From NCBI RefSeq assembly GCF_963259705.1, contig NC_081844.1, positions 10,711,715-10,775,714 of the forward strand: DNA of 64,000 nt. Direction: 5' to 3'. This document shows, piece by piece, positions 1 through 13,711 of the stretch. The notes beneath the pieces were generated by a model that did no database searches, was not told the DNA's origin, and worked only from the letters and a program-made list of their open reading frames with translations. This DNA comes from Myotis daubentonii. Lineage: Eukaryota > Chordata > Mammalia > Chiroptera > Vespertilionidae. The translations under genes and the position numbers were made by a program. Every line of letters starts with the position of its first letter. Positions within the stretch are counted from its first letter, which is position 1.

Positions 1-1797
<1,797 letters not shown>

Positions 1798-1887
1798 GAA
1801 ACATCTCTGACCCTTCTAAGAAGAGCTATGTGGTTCAGTGGCTGTCCCGACCGGACCCCGACTCGCAGGTCCAGAAGTCTTCGTCAA
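1798..1887 (+). CDS. ADAMTS3: ADAMTS3 exon: linker between the last TSP1 repeat and the PLAC domain
   Basis: This 90-nt exon continues the frame of the TSP1 exon (split Arg codon) and reads [15 protein letters not shown] followed by a Pro/Asp/Ser-rich stretch. It encodes the spacer that joins the last thrombospondin repeat to the PLAC domain, including a potential N-glycosylation site (NIS). The acceptor is TCTAG at 1793-1797 and the donor is GTAACC at 1888-1893. It ends one base into a codon, which completes as Lys with the PLAC exon, so all three exons share one open frame. The size and boundaries fit a normal internal exon, and no disruption is seen. Confidence 0.88.
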
Positions 1888-2422
1888 GTAACCGGCCCGT
1901 TTATAACTCTGCCTCTGCCCTCCAGTGCATGCCCTGCGCCTTGTGGAGCTTGCCGTGGGCTCCCCTCCTCTCTTTCTATGGAAAACTCCCCTGACTCTTG
2001 CTGAGTGCGCTCGGTTGACTCTGTTTTCTCCTGGGCCTCTGTGCTCGACCATCTCCTTCAGAGCTGCTGGCCACCTGGCCGGGAGGGCCAGCCTTACAGA
2101 GGCAAGGCCCTGGCACTGGCCTCTTGTGGGGGAGTCCGGGACCTGGTTGGTGATGGCTTGTAAAGGGTCAAAGATCTGTCGTGGTGCTGGTGGGGCCAGC
2201 AGCCAAAGTGAGAATGTGACCACTAAGTGACCACGTCGTGGGGCCACATCCCTCCAAGCTGGAGCTGTAGGTGGGAAGTCAAGGGGAAGCCTGCCCATCC
2301 CCTTTCAAATGCACCCACCACCCAGAGCCTGGGGCTCTCGAGGTCTGCAGTTTGTGCTGCCATGCTGGGTAGCCCGGCCCTAAGGGTCCAGCGTTATATT
2401 GGGGGCTTCCCGGCTGCCTCTT

Positions 2423-2458
<36 letters not shown>
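2423..2458 (+). repeat. (CTG)n trinucleotide repeat
   Basis: There are twelve consecutive triplets, eleven CTG plus one TTG interruption in the fifth position. It is intronic. A frame through it would encode poly-Leu or poly-Ala, but no gene model supports translation. Confidence 0.95.
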
Positions 2459-2459
<1 letters not shown>

Positions 2460-3545
2460 CCCTGTGCTGAGTGTGTCCTCCTGACTCATGTGACTGTGGC
2501 CTGTTTCCTGTGGCCTTTGTGTCCAACTCACACAGCCCTTGCCCCCATGCCGTCTCCTCAGGCAGGTTCAGGTCAAACGGAGGAGGCCTGGTATGTGTCC
2601 CTCCAGTGGGACATAGGGACACACTGCCACTCCCATTCTTGGTCCATTAGCTCCAATGGCCTTTCCTTATCATGCGCACATGGCCCCATCAGGGGTGAGA
2701 GCATGAGAGAGTGAGAGACTGATGCGGATGCGGCCACCTGCCAGTGTGAACAACTACAGAATTACCTCAATTTTTATTGCTTTTTTGCTTAGACAAACTA
2801 TGTAGAAAATGCCTTAAAGTTGAAAGGTAACAGAATTGGCTGCTAACTCCAGCTTCAGAGGGGGACATGATCCAGGTAGGAGGCAGGTCCAGCGGGAGGT
2901 GGTCTAAGTTATCCATCTTTGGCCAAGAATAAGGTTTCTTAATCAGGTGGCCTGGCTCTCTGTGCCCCTTGGCCTGTGCAGGGACCCACGCACTCTCAGG
3001 CCACCTGTATAGGAAGGACACCCACTGGCCAGTGGCGCCGACTGTTGCTGGAGCCCTTGTGGGCACTCCCACAGCTCTGCCTTACTCCAGAGGGCAACAT
3101 TCTTGGCCCTTCAAGTCACCCGTGTAGCATTCCCGCCATCACGCCCACTGCACACCCAGCGCTGTCCACCTGTGAATATAATAGCATCCCCACCAACACC
3201 AGCCTCCTGGCACTGATTACTGTTATGTAAATACTCGGTGTGTACTAATTCTCACGACTGTTAACTTCCAACTTTGACTAGGCCATGCGAGTGACACGAG
3301 TGACTCTGGGAAGGTGCCGTACACTCCTGGGCATTGTTCTCTCTGTCTACATGCACTTTGGTTTATCAGGGATATTTTACTAGTGTTTTGTATGTATTTA
3401 TGGCATATTATATAGGTTCCATTGTCGTTGCTTTCCAGTGTTTTTTTTTCTTTAATGAGACCATGTGAGTGTGTGCCAAAGTGACTGTGAAAATGACCTT
3501 TTATTCTTACTAACGCTGGAAGGACTTCCTGTCATGCAGCCCACA

Positions 3546-3560
3546 AATAAACTCAATAAA
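3546..3560 (+). terminator. Twin polyadenylation signals inside the last ADAMTS3 intron
   Basis: Two AATAAA hexamers lie 9 bp apart (3546-3551 and 3555-3560), followed within 30 bp by a GT-rich stretch. The preceding ~700 bp are AT-rich with short conserved-looking words and read like a mammalian 3' UTR. This could be an alternative terminal exon of ADAMTS3 or the end of an old retrocopy. Nothing upstream identifies the source. Confidence 0.35.
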
Positions 3561-5701
3561 AATTTCAGTGAAACTGGGTGCTTGGGTTCGGCACACTGCT
3601 GGCTGGCTCCTTCTCGTCCTCTCCATGGCTGACGGCACATCGAGCTGTGAGTGCCCTTCTGTCCCATTAGTTCCTTGGTTTCTGATTCAATGGACTTTAC
3701 TGACCTTTCCTTTGCCAAATGAGGTGTTTCAGGTTCCTCTACTGTGGAGACACGCCCCTCCCCTGTGAAGATACACCACTGTGACTGAGTTCTGAGTCAT
3801 TCGTGCTAAACAAGCACCTCCAGTAACACCTGTGTTCTCCTCCTGGTTGGCACTCTTACAGTCCTCACTTGGAGGGGATCTGAGCCATGCAGTGAAAATG
3901 TGAGGTCAGGATACAAGACAGTGCTGGTCCACCATCAGGCCACCACTCTGGCCCCCGGGGCAGCTTTCATCTCTCAGCTCTCTGTTCAGGAAAGGAGAGG
4001 TGCCCATCGGGCCCAGGAGAGTCTGAGTGAGGAGAAGGGCAAGGCAGTGGTGGCTCTGGACATCTGGCCTATAATAGTCATGATTGTGTGTGCTCAGCCA
4101 CGCCTGCCCTTAGAAGCCACAGGGCCTGTGCATTTATTCAGCTTGCTAACAAGGACCAGACAGAAGGGTAGGGTCTCACAGGGACCTCGCATCTGGGGCC
4201 TGAGTGGTGCCCTGCCTGTGGGTAGGTATCTCTCTTCTCCCTTTCCTATGAAGGGTCCCAGGCAGGGAGGAGGAAAACAATGAGAAAGTTTGACGTGGGG
4301 TTACCGTAAGTCATGGATATGGGCTTTCAGGGCACAGTGCCAAGCCCCAGGTGTCAATTTGCAGGGTGGGGGTCATGGTAGTTGTGGCTTGAGTCCTGCC
4401 TGCCCAGTACTCTGGCCATGGAAAGGAATTCCAGCTCAAGAGAGACAAGGAGATCAAGGCAACTCTGTCTAACAGAACTGCGTTCACTCGGTCTGCTTTC
4501 CGGACAAATCGGGAGAAACCCCCAGAGTGCTGTATGCTTGGGGACAGCCAAGGTGATGGAGGTGTGGGCAGACGAGGGATGCCTGCCACTTCTTTAATTT
4601 GTCACACAATCTTTTGAAAGGTGAAATGGTGCAGAGAAAAGAAAACAAAGCTTTCTCCACCCCAGGCTTTTCCCAAGTGTGGGGGACAAAGGTGATTCGG
4701 GTTGCCTGTAAATGTGGCCTGAGTACACGCAGCAGCGGATCCTCATCCTCATTGTCCTCCATGACCACCTCGGAGACATCTCTCACGCTTGCTCATTTCT
4801 TTCCAACTCAGGCCACACAGCAATGCCCTCTCCTGTCACCTGAGCCTTTGCCTTCACTTATAACAGGGTTGGTCAGTCTCTCCCTGGAATTTGAAGAATT
4901 AAAAATTAGACTTATAAATTGACTTAAGAAGACCTAAAACTTCTCTTTGTACCTTATTTACCACAATAGTTTGACATGAATAGTAGTGTAAAATTTTCTT
5001 CTAAAATAAAATTTAAGTTGAAAAATGAGGTAATTTAAAGGAGAAAACTACTAAGCAAATAATCACACAGGTTATTAATTCAGATACAGCCAAGACTGTG
5101 GGAATGGCACACAGACTTCAACTTGTGACAATGGGTTTATTCTCACCAGTTTGTTCATTGGAAGGCAGTAGGTCTTGCCGTGCATTGCTGCTGCTGGAAA
5201 TGGCTGAGGATGGAGTGTTGGGAAACTGAAGTTATAATCCTGGGCCAGTCAGTGCCTCAGTACATGTCGCTCAGCCTTCGGTGGTATAATTTCCTCTTCT
5301 TCGTCTCAGTGCTCAGAGATGCTACTTAAAAATCCACAACCATTCATATCCTTTTAAGGGTGATGGGTAATGATTCTTTTGAAAATAATCTAGGCTGATA
5401 TTAGCATAGCCAAGCTCTTGGCCAGTAGCTTTCTCAATTATTTATACATTCATTGACTTATTTTAATTTTTAAAAACTTAAAGCAATGCAGCCAAGTATT
5501 CAAAGGAAATCAGACCCAGAAGTCCAATATGTAAGCCGATAGAAGGGAGGCACCCTGGGGGGAGCCTGGCCCCTGCTATCATCAGCCTATTTATGTCAGG
5601 GAAATGGACGGCTCATCCCAATGTGTCCATTCACTCAGCAACAGTTGCCAAGTGCTTTCTGTGTCAAGCTCTGACCCAGGCACTAAGGACACTGCCAAGC
5701 A

Positions 5702-5909
5702 CTTGACCAGAAGTCAGCAAACTTTTACTCCAAATGGCCAGATAACATTGGGGGACATGTGGTATCCCCCACAACTACTCAACTCTGCCTTTGAAGTGAG
5801 AAAGCAGCTGTAGATAATAAGTGAATGGCATGCCTATTCCAGTAAAACCTTATTTACCAAACCAATTGGAGGGACCGACTTGGCCCAAGGATGTAGTTAG
5901 CCAACCCCT
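5702..5909 (+). mobile_element. Old hAT-Charlie MITE, MER5A-like
   Basis: The unit runs from a CAGAAGTCAGCAAACTTTT-like start to an end resembling GCCAACCCCTG. It has internal words such as AAATGGCCAGATAACAT and AACCTTATTTACC, as in MER5A-type mammalian elements. It is strongly diverged, so it is a shared mammalian relic rather than part of the younger bat hAT burst elsewhere in the window. Confidence 0.6.
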
Positions 5910-8594
5910 GGCTTAGACTGATGTGATGTCTGCTTCTTAGGATTCCAGCCTAGTGGGAGACAAGTGAGGGAAGATGCTTAATACCAACCTTGCTAGGAGT
6001 GAAAAAAAAGGCTCTAGTGACAGGAGAGGGCATGCTGTGTGGCAGGAGTGGCCCCACTCCCAGCAGTGCTGCCAGGCCAGGCTCCCTCCTCATCAGTGCC
6101 TCTGCCCCTCCCCAGTCCCCAGCTGATCACTGGGTCTCCCTGAGGCCTGTGACCAGTGTTTTTCACACAGTTCACCTGCCAAAAAGGGGCAGTGGCCAGG
6201 GAGGGGGAAGGAAGGGAGAGGGACTCTGAGCCCCTCCCATCCAGTGGGTTTCAAACAAGACTATTCTGATGTCATCTGTCTCATATTTTGGACATCTGTG
6301 TACGATTTCATCTATCAATTTTAAAACCTGAAAGCAACATCTCTGGATCTTCTAACTTGATTTCTGGAATCAATCCTCAGCCCTCAACCACCTGTCCGTC
6401 TTTCTCCCTCCACGTTGTGAGCCTGTTGCTCAATCTCAAGGTTAGGAAGACCAGGGCTGTTCTTGACCAGCCGATCTGTGTTTATCTCTTCACACTGTGG
6501 GTCCTGAAGCCAGTCATGCTTCCTCCCTAGTTTGGCCACTTAGATGCTCAGGACCCAAACTGGTTCCACCTCTGGTTAGTAGGTGCCTCTATGTGTTCTT
6601 GCCTGTAAAGTTGCTATTATAAAATGCATAAATTTCCTGTTCTGGACTTCCTCCGTTATTCACATTTGTATTGCTTACATTTGTACCTTTACTCCTTCTT
6701 TCATTCACTCTTCTAGGCTCTGGGATAAAGGGGGCATTCAACTATAGCTTGGGCCTCTGCCATTTGGTGCTTACAGGATAATGAACAAGTCACATATTAG
6801 TCACTTTACCTGACAATTAAATGTGAGCTTACCAACTGGGATGAAGTGCTGGGAAGGGGAGACTTGTGGCACCAGGAGACCACACACAAGTGGGATTTAA
6901 CCTCCTAAGGGAGGTAGGCGATACTTGTCTGAGGAAGATGTGTTTCATCCGAGACTAGAAGAGAAGAGGGCAGCTGGAGGCGAGAGGCTCAGTATGTGCA
7001 AAGGCTTTGTGGCCAGAAGGAGCCCCAAACAGAGACGGAGGTCCAAGGCCTGAGGGAAACCAGAGAGGTGATGGGGACAGCTCTTCACTCAGAAAACAAG
7101 GGGCAAAGCAGGGGCTTCACTCAGAACAATGGCATTGTCACATTTGCAGTTGAAAAACATTCTGATTGTAGATAAGCAGGCAGAAAGGTGGCTCTAACCA
7201 CAGTGTGGCCACAGTGTGTGGAGGTGAGAGGGGAGAGAGCATGCACATATCCGAGAGGGTGTAGGAGGAAATGCTGATGGACTTGGAAATGGCTGGATGG
7301 GGTGTGTGCCTGAAAGACATTCTCTGAGACAGATGGCACCAGCAAAGGCTGTGGGTTTGGGCTGCATGTGTGAATTCTCAGGCAGCTTAGGGACTGTTGG
7401 GGTTAGGGGATGTCTAGTAGGAAGTTGTATCCATGAATCTAAACCTTGGGGAGTTTGGGGTTAGTGTCCAACTAAGTGGTCACCACCTATAGGGAAAATT
7501 ACAGGCTTGAGCAGTGGCCACACAGCAGGTGAATGTCAGAACCAGGAGTCCTGAATGGAGGGGCCTGCCTGTCTGCTATGGCAGAAAGTTTGGATGGGCT
7601 GGCATAGCTGCAGATATAGGTGTAGATAATCTGTATATTGGTGCACAGAGTGAATCTGTAGATGTGGTTCCCATCCCATGGCTGCCCTTCCTGGCCTCCT
7701 TCCTCCCTCTCAGTAGGAGATGAGGTCAACTAAGGAGAGTGAGGGAAGAGAGGTCACAGCAGAGGTTTGTATGGGAAAGGTTGGGGGCCTCACTGTGGAA
7801 AATAGAGTGTCTGAGCAGAGAAACAAGTAGGCAGAGTGGGGCCCATTGAAGTTAGTAATCAAGAATTTATAAGATCAAATGTCCCCTGTGATATTACTCA
7901 TTCCTTCATATTGAATGAATTTTTGTAAATCATCTCAATATTTGTGTTGTATGTGAAATGCAGTGGTAGGGGGAAAGGAAGAGAAATGGGAATTTAGAAA
8001 GAACACAGAGAGTGAGGGGGGCATGAAAACAAGAGGAGTTAGATGGGTTGACTCAATCTAGGTGCAGACAGAGTTGGAGCTAGGCTAGGGAAAAGGCAGC
8101 CACATGGGGAAAGAGAGACAATGTGGCCTCCAAGGAAAGAGTCAGGCTCCCCATGCAAGCTGGACTATGGATGACCAGTGTCCTGGCAGGAAGGACAGGG
8201 AAGGATGTACTGGGCAGAAGGATTTGCATATGTGGAGGCATCAAGTTATGGAGCCGTTTGCTTAAGAAATGGCTAGAAATGCAGTGCAGCAGGGCAATGG
8301 GGTGGATGGAGCAGGACACGAAGCTCTCAGGTAAGTTAAAGCAAATGGAAGAAAACCCACATTTTAAATTTCCCTTTAGGCACTTTCCAGAAACAATGAT
8401 CATCTGGGGAGTTTGGTGAGGATTGGAACAAATGTGAGGAGTGTGGTGAGGCCACAGCCAAGGCTCTGGGTTTGCTCTATCAGGTTTTAGGAGTTGGTTC
8501 TTTTGGGTTTAATTTTGTTATAGTTACTGAATATAGATTATTGTAGAGTCAACCATTACCACAGGGATGTCACATGTAAAGATCTGGTGTAGGG

Positions 8595-8632
8595 GCATTG
8601 GTGGTATAGTGGTTAACATAGCTGCCTTCCAA
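8595..8632 (+). pseudogene. Retrocopied 5' half of tRNA-Gly(TCC), tailless
   Basis: From GCATTGGTGGTATAGTGG on, the sequence follows the acceptor stem, D arm and anticodon arm of tRNA-Gly and stops in the anticodon loop (CCTTCCAA, anticodon TCC). The T arm and the 3' acceptor strand are absent. The copy sits between two copies of AAGATCTGGTG (8579-8589 and 8631-8641), which read as a target-site duplication overlapping the 3' end by two bases. There is no A-tail. A few extra bases (TAGGG) precede the tRNA start. It is not a functional tRNA gene. Confidence 0.75.
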
Positions 8633-8982
8633 GATCTGGTGAAGTCCCACTCTTTAAAATGAGTTGGAATCACTCCACCCGCCCCCCCGCAAGAACAGAC
8701 AGGTCTCATTTTTGTCTCAAACTCTAAGGGATAGTGAAAAATCTAGACTCAGCTGGGGCCTGCTTGGAGGAGGGGACCATTGCTCACAGCATGTGTGGCT
8801 GCACTCCACGGCAGGGCAGGCACTCCTCTGACATGGAAACCACATAGACCTTCCTTGTGAGCTCTCTTGCCTGTGCACTGTCTCTGGGCTCTTTCAAATG
8901 TCTCCTGCAGCAAGCTGCTCCCTATAGGAACACATTTCCCTTATCTTGTCCTTCGGTTATTTGTCCCACTTTTCTCTTTCAG

Positions 8983-9434
8983 AGGGCCGCTGCCAAGGCG
9001 ACAAGTCAATGTTCTGTAGGATGGAAGTTCTGTCTCGTTATTGCTCCATCCCAGGCTACAACAAGCTGTGCTGCAAGTCCTGTAACCTGCATGACAACCT
9101 CACTGATGTGGATGACAGGGCAAGGCCACCGCCTGGGAAGCATAATGACATTGAGGAGCTCATGCCCACCCTCCCAGTCCCCACTCTAGTCATGGAGGTG
9201 CAGCCTGCGCCAGGCACGCCCTTGGAGGTGCCTCTCAATGCCTCCAGCACCAATGCCACTAAGGATCACCCAGAAACCAATGCTGTTGACGTGCCCTACA
9301 AAATCAATGGTCTGAACAATGAAGTCCAGCCACCCAATCTAATCCCTCGACGGCCAAGCCCATATGAGAAGACCAGAAACCAAAGGATCCAAGAGCTCAT
9401 TGATGAGATGAGGAAGAAAGAGATCCTCGGATAG
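8983..9434 (+). CDS. ADAMTS3: ADAMTS3 terminal exon: PLAC domain and C-terminal tail
   Basis: The exon opens after acceptor TTTCAG and reads [16 protein letters not shown], then the [14 protein letters not shown] core of the PLAC (protease and lacunin) cysteine module with six cysteines. A Pro/Thr-rich tail follows with potential N-glycosylation sites (NLT, NAS, NAT). It ends in a basic/acidic helix-like segment, [20 protein letters not shown]. The PLAC domain is the usual C-terminal module of ADAMTS2/3/14. Stop TAG is at 9432-9434. The tail closely matches ADAMTS3 as I remember it, but here the protein stops about two residues earlier than the human form. No frameshift is present, so this looks like a functional gene end. 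Confidence 0.93.
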
Positions 9435-9438
9435 TTCT

Positions 9439-9444
9439 AATAAA
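9439..9444 (+). terminator. ADAMTS3: Polyadenylation signal just after the ADAMTS3 stop
   Basis: AATAAA begins four bases after the stop codon. If used, the 3' UTR would be only about 30 nt. A longer 3' UTR extending downstream is equally possible, since no strong GT-rich element is obvious right after this hexamer. Confidence 0.4.
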
Positions 9445-12012
9445 ATGGAAAGGTAGCATCAATAGCATTTTTTTCTTGCTTATAGAGATATTCCATGGGA
9501 TGGCAAATCCTGTGTCATGGTGATTAAGTCACAATTCCTGAGTCCTAAAAGTTTTGAGGTAACAGAGGGAGAATCACATAAAAATAGATATGTGTGTATT
9601 ATATATATGGTTGTGAACATGTGGCAACAAGGAGAGCACATGGGTTTCCCAGCCCCAGAATGTTCCAAATCCTGAACTGTGGGACTGGGGTAGAGAGGAA
9701 TGTGGAGCCTACAGCCTTTGTCAGTGAGGGAGGATAACTTGGAGAAAGAAGACATTTGCCTCAAGTTTCTGAGCAGTAATCAGTAGTGACAACCCTTCTA
9801 GAAACACAGGACATGTCCTTCTAATCCCCAGGCCTAGACACGAGCCCCATGGGGACTCTTAGGAAACAATGATTTATTCACTAACTTCCCAGTTACTAAG
9901 ATGAGCACATTGAGGTTGAGGCTGTGGACTCCAGTGCCTTCAATGCCAGGCAGGTGGTAAGGATGAGTGTGGTGGCAGCTGGGGACCAGGACCAACCTGA
10001 GAGCTGCTGAGTGTCTAGCATTACTGCTTCTGTGAGAACTAGGCTGCTGCCAGATAGCATGCTTTTTCACTAGAAGTCTAGATTTCATGTGAAAATTCTG
10101 TCTTTAAAGATCAGCTCAAAATACTCTGAGGAGGCTAGGAGTCTGTCAGGGTGTAGGGCCGCCAGGCTGCAGCCTCTGGTCTCAGGCATGGCCTGACATA
10201 GCCTGGCCAATTAAGGACTTAGGGGAAGCCATCTGACCCACTTGGTGCTCACCAGCTGTGCTATCTCAGCTATGTCTGAGCTGTGACACTGCCCATTTCT
10301 TCCTGGGAAAGTCCCAGGAATCCTTTAACTCTGGCTTGAGGATTGATCTAAAAAGGGGGTCACGTTTTCTGCGAGATAAGCCAGTGAGGTGCACTCCCAG
10401 GTCTCTCTCCTCTCCATGAACCCTGGCCTTGCTTATCCCATCTGGCCATCCTGGCCTCGGCCCTGCAGCTCCCCAGAGGGGCTCTCCCCTTCCACGAGAG
10501 TTGGGAAGGCTGATAGGCATGCACTGTGCTGGGAAGTCCAGTGAGTGGTCAAGGCTGTCTCTCTCCCAAAGGGGTGGGAGTGCCTGAGGGACCTACGATG
10601 GACTTTTTAGTCTTGGGTATGCTTCTGAACACCAGTCTTGTTTGTGGGGGATAAGCCTGCCCTATTGGAGCCTTCCAGCCCCCCAGCCCTGCCCCCACTT
10701 TCATCCCTTAGAAGTTTCAATAAGGAACTGCCAGATCTGTCCTCTGATGGGAGGCATTGGGTGGGAGGTGGGGAGAGCCCAATGTATCTTTTGCTCTTTC
10801 CAAACAGTAAGTTTCTATTTCGGCAGAATGGTGCTTTGTGAGCAAGATGTGAATGAGTGAGAAATAAGAAGGGAGTGGGTGGGGATGGGTGGGACAACAA
10901 TGGCTAATTTTTACCTCTCCCTGCATAGATATTAACATGCAGCTTAAATTTCCCAAAATTATAAGACCTGGGGGCACATTAGCTCCTTAGCTGAGCCTCC
11001 CTTAACACATAATTCTTAGGCTTTTCATACCCACAAGAGTTCTAGAGCCTTTTTATTCCTGCCAGTCAGATCTTAGAGAACTCTTTTTTGTTTAAGTCCC
11101 CATTATATGGACAAAAATACTGAGGCTCAAGAAAGCACCATGACAGCAACTTTATATTGAGTTTTGAGGTGCTCAGTCTGTGTGTGTGAATCTGTGCATG
11201 TGTGTGAGTGTGTCTGTGTGGGTAGCCTAAAGGACAAAGAAAGGGTGTAGGACATGGTGAGAACCGTATCTGGGATGATACTTAATTGTCCAACTGAGTG
11301 ATGACCAGCCTTTTCGTCCCCTGGCATAGCTGCCCTCTCTTTCTGCCACCATGCCCCACACATGCTCAGACACTGTGCAATGTCTAAAGGAGTTTGCTGA
11401 CTCCTAAGAACTAAACTGGAGAAAACGTTTTGAACATCTCTCATAGTATCACTTCTTCTTTAGTAAGGTGTGGTATACAGTACTTTCACAATCCTGTCAT
11501 TATAATTAGGAAATGGGTCCCTCTGCTTTCTCTCATGGCAGCTGGTATTAGTCACGGCCTGAAAGACTGGGCAGTTTTTGCTTGGGTCTGTCTTGGAATG
11601 ATGTAAAGAAAGTTTGGGGTGATTAACCCTGTCCAGAGAGTATTACTCAGTTTACCCAGCCTGGGGCCTCAGAATCAGAACGGTCTACTCCCAGATCCTG
11701 GCAAAGTGGGACTACATATCTTGGGGCTGGAAGTCTTTGGAGAGCCCCTAGCTGGGACATTGCCATGGGTACCTATCTTTGGCTAGCGGGAGAGAGATGT
11801 GCTCTGGAAGCTGTATGCCAGCAAGGCCATGTCCTAACATGCCATACTCAGTGCCTTGGACCATATATCCAGAGTTCTCCAGAAGTAAGCAGTCCTCAGA
11901 GGTCTCTCCCCAAGGAATGCAGTCCATGCAGCTCTGAAAAACTGAAAATCACTGAGCTTGGGACAGTTGGAGAGCAGGCTTAGCAACAGTGCTGAGCTTC
12001 CAGAGCCAGTGT

Positions 12013-12030
12013 CCGGCCGGCCGGCCGGCC
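12013..12030. repeat. (CCGG)n short run
   Basis: GGCC/CCGG tetramers repeat over 18 bp in otherwise ordinary sequence. The run is fully self-complementary and CpG-bearing. Confidence 0.9.
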
Positions 12031-12851
12031 AGCCCTGTGTTCAAAGCTCCTGCCTCATGGGGAAGGCCACACAGCTATTCTAGCTGAGTTTCATAACACC
12101 ATGTGTGATTCAGATATTCTCTGTCCACAATTCTAAAAAACCAGCTGAGGGACTCAAGGATCACTTTATGTTCACAGGGAGACTTGTGCTAGCATTTTGG
12201 TACCTGGCTCTCTGATATATTGCTTTTGGAAAACCCATGGAATTTCACATATAAGCATTTCATTTGTATTTTAAGTTTTGTTTTTTGTTTTTGTTTTTTT
12301 GCTTGTTTCTTTGTTTGGAGTGTATAAATGGTGCTCAATAGTAAAGTCTATCAGGTGACTGTGTACTCCTGTGTGACAGGCAGCCAGCACAAAAAAACCA
12401 TCACGGTGCTGAACTCCAATCACATTTTATCTTACTGATCACAGCAAACAATACATCTGTTTTCTGTATAGTAAAATTTGGTTCTTTGATTTTATAACTT
12501 ATTAAAGTCAAAACGTCTGTGTTTTTGCACATCGTGCTTGTGTTGTTTCTTACCTCGATGACACCAGTCCCCATTCCCAGCTTGGACTTGAGCAGATGGA
12601 AGGATGTGCTGCCCTCAAAAAGCCAAGAGGTGAGGAGGGGACCAGTGAAGGGTGAGAGGCAGCCAGAGGGACCCATCCCTCTCCCAGCTGTGCATGGAGT
12701 CAGCTCTCCAGGTGACTTGAGTAAGCCCACAGCTCCCAAGGAATCCTTTAGTTCAGAGAGGAGATGAAGACTCTCCAGACACTTCCTCCTCCCCAATTAT
12801 ATCGCCTTCTCTGCTATAGTTAGGGCTTCCTGGAAAAATACTAGATGTGGT

Positions 12852-12949
12852 GTTAAACTTGAATTTCAGAGAATAACAAATAATGTTTAGTATATGTTCC
12901 ATTTTTATACTAGAAATTTTTTGTTGTTTCTCTGAAATTCAAATTTAAC
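12852..12949. repeat. Imperfect palindrome of about 100 bp
   Basis: The left arm (GTTAAACTTGAATTTCAGAG from 12852) is matched in reverse complement by the right arm ending 12949 (CTCTGAAATTCAAATTTAAC), with a loop of about 40 bp. This is typical of an old mammalian MITE-like unit. I do not recall its family name with confidence. Confidence 0.7.
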
Positions 12950-13223
12950 TGAGAATCCTGTATTGTAATTTGGTAACCCTACCTATAAAAGACAAGTCCA
13001 TTCGCTCTGGCCCTCTTTGATACAGGTGCTGGGGAGAAGGAAGACTGAAGGGTGCCAAATTCCCCAGCCAAGGAGGAGGCCAACGACATGTACCAAGAAA
13101 TCATACTAGTTTGGTCAGGGGCTGCAGGTGGCTTTGGGATGCACAAGATTTCTCATCTTGTTCATTGTAATTTGTTTGGACTCTGTTTTCATAGTACAGT
13201 TGTCCTTTACACCAGGGAACAGG

Positions 13224-13225
<2 letters not shown>

Positions 13226-13267
<42 letters not shown>
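13226..13267. repeat. (GT)n microsatellite
   Basis: This is an uninterrupted GT dinucleotide repeat of about 42 bp, a likely length-polymorphic locus. Confidence 0.97.
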
Positions 13268-13269
<2 letters not shown>

Positions 13270-13711
13270 TCGGAGTAGGGGAGGAAGGTCAGTTGAGTAA
13301 GCAGAAGTGACTGAGATGAAATGTTTACAAAGGTTATTCATAACCAGATAGCTCAGAGAAGTTCTTTAAGAAAACAGGTCTGGGTTACATAGGAAGTGGT
13401 AAGGAAAACCCAATCTGTGCTTTCTGAAGATGTGGACAGATGGTTAAGAGGAGCTAAATTATTTGATTGCAGAGGTTCTGGCCACCACCCCTTCCTCTGT
13501 GCACTGTGTAAGTCCCTGACTCACAGGCACAGAGCAGCTAAGCCATGGTGATACCCTGCCTTAGAGGCCACGTGGCCAGTAACTTACCCTCTATACCTCA
13601 TGGTTCCACAGAGCTGTTTCTTCAGTCTTGTGATATTACTCATAATCCATACTCCCATGATTTTATATCCAAATATTTGTATGCACACCCCAAATTATAC
13701 ATGTCCTAGAC

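Larger units (their letters stand above)
1888..8982 (+). other. ADAMTS3: Last ADAMTS3 intron
   Basis: This 7.1-kb intron runs from donor GTAACC to an acceptor ending TTTCAG at 8977-8982. It holds a (CTG)n run near 2.4 kb, a pair of polyadenylation signals near 3.55 kb, an old hAT relic near 5.8 kb and a tRNA-Gly-derived insertion near 8.6 kb, all listed separately. The rest is ordinary sequence of mixed composition in which I recognise no exon. Confidence 0.8.
9445..13711. other. ADAMTS3 3' UTR and/or intergenic sequence
   Basis: I recognise no coding exon, RNA gene or young mobile element. The stretch contains a (CCGG)n run, a palindromic unit and a (GT)n microsatellite, listed separately. 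Part of the first 1-2 kb may be 3' UTR, which the sequence alone cannot settle. Confidence 0.6.

Noticed and set aside
2227..2484. Poly-Ala or poly-Leu coding frame over the (CTG)n run
   Set aside because: It is intronic repeat sequence with no start context, splice sites or homology.
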